The notes beneath the pieces are model-generated. The model made no database searches. It was not told the origin of the DNA and was given only the letters and a program-made list of their open reading frames with translations. A stretch of DNA of 19,267 nt from JAPSGM01 sp963777045. Its GTDB lineage: Bacteria > Chloroflexota > Limnocylindria > QHBO01. A program made the translations under genes and the position numbers. The DNA is taken from contig CAVZPD010000008.1 in assembly GCA_963777045.1 (NCBI GenBank), forward strand, positions 1 to 19,267. The letters run 5' to 3'. Positions 8,348 to 15,128 of this stretch are shown piece by piece. Every line of letters starts with the position of its first letter. Position 1 is the first letter of the stretch.

Positions 8348-10135
8348 ATGCACGTCCATCTCAGTGCTCGGCTGAAGCGAGCCTCCGGGGTTGCGGTCGC
8401 GACGCTGCTGCTCGCGACCGTGGCGGCCGGGCCCGCCGCGGCGGCGCCGACCAACCCGAGAGCGCTCGATAACCTGACCGCCGAGATCACGCTGATGTCG
8501 GTCACCGACCTGCACTGCCGGGTCGTGAACTGGGACTACCTCAGCGACCAGGCCTACAGCAGCGGTCGCGGCCTCGCGCGAATCGACACGCTGGTGGAGG
8601 AGCTGCGGGCGGAGCGCGGCGCGGAGAGCACCCTGCTGCTCGACGTTGGCGACACCATCCAGGGCACGCCGCTGTGCGCCTACTATGCGCTGCGGGATCC
8701 CATCACCGAGGGTGCCGAGCACCCGGTGGCGACGGCCATGAACGCCATGGGCTTCGATGCCATGACGGTGGGCAACCACGAGTTCAACTTCGGCCTGCCG
8801 ACGCTCTACGAGTTCGAGCGCCAGCTCGATGCGCCGATGCTGTCCGCCAACATCGTCTACGCCGGGACCGATGAGCCCGCCTTCACGCCGTACGTGATCA
8901 AGACCCTCAAGCTCAAGGGCAAGCAGCCCATCAACGTGGGCATCCTGGGTCTCACCACCCCGGGCGTGGCGGTCTGGGACCGCACCAACGTGGAGGGCAT
9001 CCTCGAGTTTCGAGACGGGGTCGAGACCGCGAAGCACTACGTGCCGCAGATGCTGGCCGCCGGCGCCGACGTCATCGTGGCGGCGGTCCATACCGGAATG
9101 GGCGGTGGGTCATCCTATGGCGGTCTCATTCCCTACTCGGAGAACTTCGGGACTGCCCTGGCGGAGCAGGTGCCTGGGATCGACGTAGTCCTACCGGGAC
9201 ACTCGCACGCCACCATCAACGAGCAGTTCGTCACCAACCTGCAGACCGGTGAGCAGGTGCTCGTCACCCAGCCCGGCAGCGCCGGGCAACGCCTGAGCGT
9301 CTCGACCCTGACCCTCACCAAGGTTCGGGGCCAGTGGGAGGTGAGCGACAAGGCCGCCGAGACCCTGCGGGCCAGCGACACGACCGACGACCCGATGATC
9401 GAATCGCTTATTGCCGATGAGCACCAGACGGTGGTCGACTACGTCAACAGCCCTATCGGCACCACGCTGGGCGAGCTGAGCCTGGCGCAGGCCGACGTGC
9501 GTGACGTCCCGGCCATGGACCTGGTCAACTTCGTCGAGGCCCAGGCGGTCGAGGAGGGCCTGGAGGGGACGGCCTACGCGGATCTGCCGGTGCTCGCCAC
9601 CACGGCGCCATTGAGCCGGGTGGTGATCCCCGCCGGCCCAGTCTCGATCCGCGACATCGCCGCCCTCTACATCTACGAGAACACCCTTCGCGGGATCGTG
9701 ATGACGGGCGCCGACATCAAGGACTACCTCGAGCGCGCCGCTCTCTACTTCGACCCGGTCACCAGCACCGGGCCGTTCGACCGGGCCGATGTCGGCAACA
9801 ACGGGGCGACCTACTGCTACGACGTCGTGTACGGCGTCTCGTACGACATTGACCTGGCCAACCCGGAGGGCAGCCGCGTCGAGAACCTGTCGTACAACGG
9901 CACGACAGTCGACCCGGCCGACGAGTTCGTGCTGGCCATCAACAACTACCGCCACGGCGGCGGCTGCGGCTATCCGCACGTCACCACCGCCCCGGTGGTC
10001 TACAACGTCAACCCGGAGATCCAGGGCCTGCTGATCAGCTGGTTCGAGGCCAACGAGACCATCGACCCAGCGAGCTTCGGGAGCGTCGACTGGATGCTGA
10101 CCTACCTGGATGCGCCGATCGCCTTCAATCCCTGA
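8348..10135 (+). CDS. Secreted 5'-nucleotidase / 2',3'-cyclic phosphodiesterase (UshA-like metallophosphatase)
   Basis: This is an exported two-metal phosphoesterase of 595 residues that probably releases phosphate and nucleosides from extracellular nucleotides. The ATG at 8348 follows GGGAGGAG at a suitable distance. A signal peptide (VAVATLLLATVAAGPAAAA) precedes the N-terminal metallophosphatase domain with motifs in the expected order: Asp54/His56 in TDLHC, Asp102 in DVGDTIQG, Asn143-His144 in GNHEFNFG, His248 in VHTGMG, and His285/His287 in GHSHA. The first motif has Cys where the family usually has Gly (DxHG). The C-terminal 5'-nucleotidase domain (about 365-570) shows the substrate-side INNYRHGGGCGY. 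No LPxTG or lipobox is visible, so the product is probably released or wall-associated. The precise substrate cannot be assigned. The gene is alone on its strand and ends before a strong terminator. Confidence 0.93.
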   Translation: MHVHLSARLKRASGVAVATLLLATVAAGPAAAAPTNPRALDNLTAEITLMSVTDLHCRVVNWDYLSDQAYSSGRGLARIDTLVEELRAERGAESTLLLDVGDTIQGTPLCAYYALRDPITEGAEHPVATAMNAMGFDAMTVGNHEFNFGLPTLYEFERQLDAPMLSANIVYAGTDEPAFTPYVIKTLKLKGKQPINVGILGLTTPGVAVWDRTNVEGILEFRDGVETAKHYVPQMLAAGADVIVAAVHTGMGGGSSYGGLIPYSENFGTALAEQVPGIDVVLPGHSHATINEQFVTNLQTGEQVLVTQPGSAGQRLSVSTLTLTKVRGQWEVSDKAAETLRASDTTDDPMIESLIADEHQTVVDYVNSPIGTTLGELSLAQADVRDVPAMDLVNFVEAQAVEEGLEGTAYADLPVLATTAPLSRVVIPAGPVSIRDIAALYIYENTLRGIVMTGADIKDYLERAALYFDPVTSTGPFDRADVGNNGATYCYDVVYGVSYDIDLANPEGSRVENLSYNGTTVDPADEFVLAINNYRHGGGCGYPHVTTAPVVYNVNPEIQGLLISWFEANETIDPASFGSVDWMLTYLDAPIAFNP

Positions 10136-10158
10136 TCCGCGCCGACCTGAAAAACGTT

Positions 10159-10186
10159 GGCCCCGCCTCCGACCGGAGGCGGGGCC
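10159..10186. terminator. Strong hairpin terminator, probably bidirectional
   Basis: A perfect 12-base-pair stem (GGCCCCGCCTCC at 10159-10170 with GGAGGCGGGGCC at 10175-10186) closes a GACC tetraloop. It lies 23 bases after the nucleotidase stop and 5 bases before the zinc-ribbon stop. The minus strand reads AACGTTTTT after the stem, a T-rich tail, so it best fits termination of the zinc-ribbon gene. On the plus strand only TT follows, but the stem is strong. Confidence 0.85.
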
Positions 10187-10191
10187 TTCGG

Positions 10192-10527
10192 CTAGTAGCT
10201 TCGGCGCTGTGTGCTGAAGCAGTCGCTGCAGTAGACGGGCTTCGAACCGTTCGGTCGGAACGGCACCTGGGCCTCGCGGCCACAGCCGTCGCACGTCGCG
10301 CTGAACATCTCGCGCGGCGCGCGGTCGTAGCCACGGCCGGCGTCGCCGCCGTTGCTGCCGTAGCTGTCGCTACCCCGCGAGCTCTTGCGGATGGCGCGAC
10401 ACGAGGCGCAGCGACGCGGCTCGCTGAATTGGCGATCAGCGTAGAACTGCTGCTCGCTGGCGGTGAAGAGGAACTCCTGACGGCAGTCGACGCAGCTCAG
10501 CGTCTTGTCCGTCGATTCGGCGTACAT
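10192..10527 (-). CDS. Double zinc-ribbon protein (CxxC-x17-CxxC type)
   Basis: This is a 111-residue protein with two four-cysteine clusters. The first is Cys12/Cys15 and Cys40/Cys43, around DCRQEFLFTASEQQFYADR. The second is Cys79/Cys82 and Cys100/Cys103 around the QVPFRPNGSKPVYC segment, exactly Cys-x2-Cys-x17-Cys-x2-Cys, a spacing known as a small-domain family common in Chloroflexota and candidate phyla. A Ser/Gly/Asp-rich flexible linker (about 48-66) joins them. The ATG at 10527 has AGGAG nine bases upstream. The function of the family is unknown; zinc binding is the safe inference, and a nucleic-acid or ribosome contact is possible. It has its own candidate promoter and lies convergent to the nucleotidase gene. 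Confidence 0.88.
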   Translation of the reverse strand: MYAESTDKTLSCVDCRQEFLFTASEQQFYADRQFSEPRRCASCRAIRKSSRGSDSYGSNGGDAGRGYDRAPREMFSATCDGCGREAQVPFRPNGSKPVYCSDCFSTQRRSY

Positions 10528-10608
10528 GAAAAAACACTCCTTGCTCGTGCGGCCTCAGCGAACCTTTCTCGCCGAGAACCGAGGAGAGGGAGTGTCGTGG
10601 TGCCGCGT

Positions 10609-10637
10609 ATTGTGATTCCGACGCAGTTTGGCGTCAG
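10609..10637 (-). promoter_or_regulatory. Candidate sigma-70-like promoter for the zinc-ribbon gene
   Basis: On the minus strand CTGACG (10632-10637) and CACAAT (10609-10614) are separated by 17 bases, each matching four of six consensus positions. The leader to the ATG at 10527 would be about 75 bases and contains a short hairpin (TTCTC and GAGAA arms within 10565-10577 on the plus strand). Plausible but weak. Confidence 0.35.
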
Positions 10638-10697
10638 CGATGAGTGTAGCACAGGGCCGATGCCTGCGACCAGCGCGCTTGCCGGGCGCGATCGGCG

Positions 10698-12086
10698 TCA
10701 TCGAGCGCCCGGCCGGACGTTGTGGTTTCCGTGCAGCCGGTTCTCTGGATCCCAGGCGCGCTTCAACGCCGCGACACGTCTCGGGTCGCTGAAGGCGTAC
10801 GGGATTCGCTCGTCCTCGTCGTCGGCGACGAGATTGACGTAGACGCCGCCAGTGGCATGCGCCGACATGGCCTGCCCGAACGCGCGTGCCCAGCGCATGA
10901 CGGACTCGTCGTCGCTCGCATCGGTCCAGCCCGCGAGGGCGTGGAACCCGTAGCCGGCATCGCGGCCACCCATCGCCGTCGCGTTCGCCGGGACGCGCCC
11001 GGCGGCCCCGCCCTTCGGCTCGAAATACGATGCGGTGAAGGCGCCTTCACTCGTCCGCACGAAGCGGCAGAAGTCCGCGATCGCGGCCGGCGTGAGATCG
11101 GCGAGGTCATGGGCGGTTGAGTAGTAGCGCTGCCCGGCCGGGAGGTTCGCGTCGAAGGCCTGCTGCACCGCGGTGTACTCCATGGGGCCGACCGCGTCCA
11201 GGATCGGCGTGCCGAGCGCCTGCAGCGGGGCCACCGTCTCGGTCGCTGTGGGATCGGTGTGGAAGACGATGAAGTCGAGGACCGGCTGGCCGTGGAACTC
11301 GGCGGGGAAGGCGTCGATCGGCGGTACGCGGAAGGTGAAGGGGAGGCACTGGAACTCGTCCGGGGCTGCTGCCATCAGCTCCACGAACGCGGCGAGCATC
11401 CGCTCCGCCTCCTCGAAGGGATAGATGATCTGCCCGGCCAGCACCTGTGGGCCGACCTCGTGGAGCTCGAACTCGAGGGAGGTCGCGATGCCCAGGTTCT
11501 GGCCCGCGCCGCGCAGCCCCCAAAAGAGATCCGGCTCGGTGTCCGCGGATGCAGTGATGATGTCGCCACGCGTGGTTACCATCTCGACGGCCACCAGGTT
11601 GTCGAGCGCGTGCCCGAACTGGCGCGACAGCCAACCCGTGCCACCCCCGAGCGTCGATCCGGCGACGCCGACCGAGGATGCCGTCGGCCCCGTCGTGGCA
11701 AGGCCATGGTGCTGCGTGGCCGCGTCGAGCTCGGCCCAGGTGGCGCCGGCCTGGACCGTCGCCCGCCGGGATTCGGGACGCACCTTGATGCCGCTCATCG
11801 GCGAGAGGTCCAGGAGCAGCCCGCCGTCACCGACGGTATGCGCGGCGTACGAATGGCCGCCGCCCTTCACGAAGAGCGGCATGTCGCGCTCGGCGGCCCA
11901 GCGCACGGCCGCGACGACGTCGGGGGTGCTGCGGCAGCGCACGACCACATCCGGCTCACGGTCGAACCGGGAATTCCAAACGCTGCGACTCTGGTCGAAG
12001 CCCTCATCGCCGGCGCGGAGGACCGATCCATCCAACTGGCCGCTCAACTCTCGAGTGTCCATCCGCGTCTCGTGCTCACCTGTCAT
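10698..12086 (-). CDS. FAD-linked oxidoreductase, BBE-like (VAO/PCMH fold)
   Basis: This is a 462-residue flavoprotein oxidase of the berberine-bridge-enzyme-like group, acting on sugars, alcohols or polyketide-type substrates in known members. The N-terminal FAD domain has PDVVVRCRSTPDVVAAVRWA, then KGGGHSY with His78, the usual site of covalent FAD attachment. Next comes GVAGSTLGGGTGWLSRQFG. The second flavin-linking Cys seen in bicovalent members (CPTVG) is replaced (ASSVG), so single attachment is expected. The C-terminus has the BBE tail WDPENRLHGNHNV. The ATG at 12086 lies 10 bases after the SARP regulator stop; an ATG eight codons in is an alternative. No signal peptide is seen. It is probably co-transcribed with, or controlled by, the regulator before it. 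The substrate is unknown. Confidence 0.9.
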   Translation of the reverse strand: MTGEHETRMDTRELSGQLDGSVLRAGDEGFDQSRSVWNSRFDREPDVVVRCRSTPDVVAAVRWAAERDMPLFVKGGGHSYAAHTVGDGGLLLDLSPMSGIKVRPESRRATVQAGATWAELDAATQHHGLATTGPTASSVGVAGSTLGGGTGWLSRQFGHALDNLVAVEMVTTRGDIITASADTEPDLFWGLRGAGQNLGIATSLEFELHEVGPQVLAGQIIYPFEEAERMLAAFVELMAAAPDEFQCLPFTFRVPPIDAFPAEFHGQPVLDFIVFHTDPTATETVAPLQALGTPILDAVGPMEYTAVQQAFDANLPAGQRYYSTAHDLADLTPAAIADFCRFVRTSEGAFTASYFEPKGGAAGRVPANATAMGGRDAGYGFHALAGWTDASDDESVMRWARAFGQAMSAHATGGVYVNLVADDEDERIPYAFSDPRRVAALKRAWDPENRLHGNHNVRPGAR

Positions 12087-12096
12087 GGCGGTGACG

Positions 12097-14361
12097 CTAG
12101 CCGGAAGCGCTTTCCGACCGCTTTCGGGCCGCTGTGGCGTGCCGATCCGTCGGGTTGCGCCCGGCGTCGGGCTCCGCGTTCCAGCTCCGGGCAATCTGGC
12201 GGCCGAGATCGCGCAGGCGCGACCCGTCCTCGAGCCGTGACCAGACATCGCGGAAGTGATGGTGAAACAGCATCGCGGCTCCGTACCCCGCCGGAAGCGG
12301 ACCGGCAAAACGCTCGTAGGCCGACGTCACCTCTCCCAGCGCCGCATAGACCAGCCCCACCTCGACCGGAAAAGCGTCGGCGTCGATCGTGGCGAGAACG
12401 TCGAGTGCGGCCGCACGTTCCCCGGCGGCCAGATGGGCAATGGCCAGGGCCGCATCGGGCGATTGCCCCGCCCATGGAGTGGTCAGGCCCCCTGCCGCCG
12501 CTGTAGCAAGGGGCGTGAGGACTGCGACGGATTCGCCGTACCGCCCCAGGTCGTAGAGCGAGATGCCTTCGTAGTACGCGGCTGTCGTATAGCCAGGCGA
12601 CATCCGACCCGAACGCTGCGCTTCGGCGAGCGCCGGGCCGGGGCGATCCAGCCCAAGCAGGGACAGGGCCAGGTTGCTGACCGCTTCGGCCGACAGCGGG
12701 TTGAGCTCAACCGAGCGACGGGCGCTGGTCAGAGCCCGCTCGGCATCGCCCAGCGTCAGCGAGACCCAGGCATGCCAGCTATGCGCGTCAGCGTGACCGG
12801 GGCTGAGGCGGATCGCCTTTTCATACTCCGCCAGCGCCGCGGGAGCGTCGTGGCGACCCTCGGCGATGAGCCCCAGCGACGGGTGCACCGCCGCGGAGCC
12901 CGGGAGCAGAGCCAGCGCACGGACGGCGGCAGTATCAGCGGCGGTCAGCAGCGAGGCACGATCTCCGTACCCGTAGTCCGCCGTCATCGCCAGCGCATCG
13001 GCCAACCCCACCCAGGCCAGGCCGTAGTCGGGGTCAACCACCACGGCACGCCGAAAGGCCTCGACCGCGGCTGCCAGTCCCTCCTCGGTCTTTCGATCGA
13101 AGTACATCCGTCCCTCGATCACCAGCCGGTACGCCTCCATGCTCCTGGTGGTGGGGACCGCACCGGGGGCCAGCCTCCGCGACAGCGCGGCCGCGATCTC
13201 GCTGGCGAGGTCATGCTGGACCGCCAGCAAGTTGCGCGTGTTCAGCTCGTGGTCGTAGCTCTCCGCCCAGCGATGGACGCCGGCAGCGGCATCGACCAGC
13301 TGGACCGCCAGCCGGAACCGTTCTCCCGCGGCCTGGATGGAGCCGGTCAGCAGCATGGCAACGCCGAGGTCGCGGGCGATCCGCTCCAGAGGCTCGGTGC
13401 TGCCGGCGTACTGCGTCACGGACTGGCGGCTGATGACCGTCACGGCTTCGATTCGCGAGAGCTCGGTGAGCAGGTCGGTGTGCAGACCGACGGCGAGGAG
13501 GGCCGCCTCGTCCGGGTTTCCCAGGACCTGGAAGGGCAGCACAGCCACCGAGGCGGGATCCGGAGGGCTGACGGGATGCTGCCCCGCGGGACGCGCGGAG
13601 GGCGTCTCTGCGGAAAGCGCTGGATCCTGCTGGAGGATCCGCTGGTGGAGCGCCCGGAGCTCAGGCCCAGGATCGGCGCCCAGCTCATTGGCGAGCAGTG
13701 TCCGAGCCTCGTCGAACACGACCAGGGCCTGGCCAGGGCGTCCGGATCGGTAAAGCGCGAGCATGTACTGCCCCCAGAACACCTCGTTGAACCCGTGCTC
13801 GCGCGTCAGGTGACGAAGCTCGCCAGTTACCGACGCGTGGCGCCCGGCCGCCAGCTCGGCTTCGATGCGCCGTTGCGTCACCGCCAGGCGCAGATCACCG
13901 AGCCGGAGGAGGTCGGCCTGCAGCGGCGTGTCGTCCGCCATGCCGCCCAGCGGCGGACCTGACCAGAGGGCGAGCGCGGCCGACAGCAGCTCGGCGGCCC
14001 GCAGCGGGTCAGACGGGAGCGCCGCCGATCCTTCATCCACCAGGCTCTCGAAGCGTGCAATGTCAAGGCGTCGGCGGTCCATCACCAACGCATATCCGTC
14101 GCCCTGGTAGCGGACCGACCCTCCGATCGTCGCCAGCGGACGCCGGAGCTTGGACACATGGATCTGGACCGCGGCGCGGGGGTTCTCGGGCACCTCCTCG
14201 TTGCCCCACAGGATCTCGGAAAGCGCGTCAGTGGAGAGGCCGCCCGGTCGCATTGCCAGCGCGCCCAGCAGCAGCCGTTGTTTGGGGCCGAGTCCCGTGT
14301 CCGCGCCGATGATCTCAACAGGGCCGAGGACCCGGACACGAATGTCCATGGGCACTGGCAT
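12097..14361 (-). CDS. SARP/AfsR-like transcriptional regulator with BTAD, TolB-like and TPR regions
   Basis: This is a 754-residue regulator. Residues about 8-93 form the OmpR-type winged helix (VLGPVEI, KQRLLLGALA, QIHVSKLRRPL, YALVMD). Residues about 100-246 are the bacterial transcriptional activation domain (LDIARFESLVDEG, LWSGPPLGGM, YRSGRPGQALVVFDEAR, LGADPGPELRALHQRIL). After a Pro-rich linker, residues 271-395 resemble the TolB/FlgO-like domain of CadC- and HilA-type regulators (SVAVLPFQVLG, GLHTDLLTELSRI, LLTGSIQAAGERFRLAVQLV). TPR-like helices fill about 405-720. There is no NB-ARC ATPase, unlike AfsR. The start at 14361 has no Shine-Dalgarno but a TAGAAT six bases upstream; an internal ATG four codons in is possible. 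Downstream of a kinase/regulator pair and directly before the FAD oxidase, it is a likely local activator. The signal it senses is unknown. Confidence 0.92.
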   Translation of the reverse strand: MPVPMDIRVRVLGPVEIIGADTGLGPKQRLLLGALAMRPGGLSTDALSEILWGNEEVPENPRAAVQIHVSKLRRPLATIGGSVRYQGDGYALVMDRRRLDIARFESLVDEGSAALPSDPLRAAELLSAALALWSGPPLGGMADDTPLQADLLRLGDLRLAVTQRRIEAELAAGRHASVTGELRHLTREHGFNEVFWGQYMLALYRSGRPGQALVVFDEARTLLANELGADPGPELRALHQRILQQDPALSAETPSARPAGQHPVSPPDPASVAVLPFQVLGNPDEAALLAVGLHTDLLTELSRIEAVTVISRQSVTQYAGSTEPLERIARDLGVAMLLTGSIQAAGERFRLAVQLVDAAAGVHRWAESYDHELNTRNLLAVQHDLASEIAAALSRRLAPGAVPTTRSMEAYRLVIEGRMYFDRKTEEGLAAAVEAFRRAVVVDPDYGLAWVGLADALAMTADYGYGDRASLLTAADTAAVRALALLPGSAAVHPSLGLIAEGRHDAPAALAEYEKAIRLSPGHADAHSWHAWVSLTLGDAERALTSARRSVELNPLSAEAVSNLALSLLGLDRPGPALAEAQRSGRMSPGYTTAAYYEGISLYDLGRYGESVAVLTPLATAAAGGLTTPWAGQSPDAALAIAHLAAGERAAALDVLATIDADAFPVEVGLVYAALGEVTSAYERFAGPLPAGYGAAMLFHHHFRDVWSRLEDGSRLRDLGRQIARSWNAEPDAGRNPTDRHATAARKRSESASG

Positions 14362-14367
14362 CGGCCC

Positions 14368-14373
14368 ATTCTA
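14368..14373 (-). promoter_or_regulatory. Candidate -10 element for a leaderless start of the SARP-like regulator
   Basis: On the minus strand TAGAAT is separated by six bases (GGGCCG) from the ATG at 14361, the spacing expected for a leaderless transcript. No Shine-Dalgarno precedes the ATG. It lies in the 86-base gap after the response-regulator gene, so the regulator could be transcribed separately from the kinase pair. Confidence 0.5.
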
Positions 14374-14447
14374 GGCACCCGCATTGGGCGCGAGCGTTCG
14401 CTCTGCAACCAAGCGCACAACTGGTGGCAGAAGTGCGAATCGCGACC

Positions 14448-15128
14448 CTAGAAGCGATCATCTTCCATCTGATGACCTACAGTCGGCTCCGAGCGGCCGA
14501 GCCCGGCGTTGCGCGCCTGAACGATCGCCTTCGGTCGCCCGGCGACCTGAAGCTTGTCGAAGATGACCGAAACGTTGTTGCTGACGGTCTTCGAACTGAG
14601 GAATAGTCGAACCGCGATCTCCGCATTGGTGAGACCACCGGCCATCGAATCAAGGATCTCCCGCTCCCGTTCGGTGAGCTGCGGGAACGGCAGCGCAGCG
14701 GACTTTGGCACGGCGCCGAAGAACTGGATCAGCCGTCCCGCCACGGCGGGTCCGAAGATCGCCTCGCCGCGGCTGACCGCGGCGATCGCCCGCCCCACAT
14801 CCTCCTGGGCCGCGCCCTTCAACAGGTAACCCCGCGCGCCGGCACGCATCGCGGCAAACACCGACGCATCATCATCGTGCATCGTCAGCACCAGCACGGC
14901 GGCGCTTGGCACCTGCTCGGTGATCTGTCGCGTAGCCTCGACGCCGTCCAGCTCCGGCATTTGAAGGTCCATGACCACCACGTCAGGATGCAGGGACACG
15001 GCGAGAGCGACCGCCTCGAGGCCGTCTACAGCCTGGCCGACGACGTCGATCTCCTCGAGTGTCTCGAGAAGCGCGCGAAGGCCGCTCAGGACCAGGGGAT
15101 GGTCGTCTGCAATCAGGACCGTGGTCAC
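14448..15128 (-). CDS. NarL/FixJ-family response regulator
   Basis: This is a 226-residue response regulator. The GTG at 15128 overlaps the kinase stop as GTGA, which fixes the start and implies coupled translation. The receiver has Asp8-Asp9, phospho-acceptor Asp54 in VVVMDLQMPELDG, Thr in VLVLTMHDDD, and Lys in GYLLKGAA. The LuxR-type helix-turn-helix runs LTEREREILDSMAGG, TNAEIAVRLFLSSKTVSNNV and IFDKLQVAGR. All key residues are present. It is the partner of the kinase encoded directly upstream. The SARP-like regulator gene follows after 86 bases on the same strand and is a candidate target. Confidence 0.95.
   Translation of the reverse strand: MTTVLIADDHPLVLSGLRALLETLEEIDVVGQAVDGLEAVALAVSLHPDVVVMDLQMPELDGVEATRQITEQVPSAAVLVLTMHDDDASVFAAMRAGARGYLLKGAAQEDVGRAIAAVSRGEAIFGPAVAGRLIQFFGAVPKSAALPFPQLTEREREILDSMAGGLTNAEIAVRLFLSSKTVSNNVSVIFDKLQVAGRPKAIVQARNAGLGRSEPTVGHQMEDDRF

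Noticed and set aside
12256..13962. Long plus-strand frame of 568 codons opposite the SARP-like regulator
   Set aside because: Composition is Arg/Gly/Gln-rich with no motif; the minus strand encodes a clear multi-domain regulator through the whole stretch.
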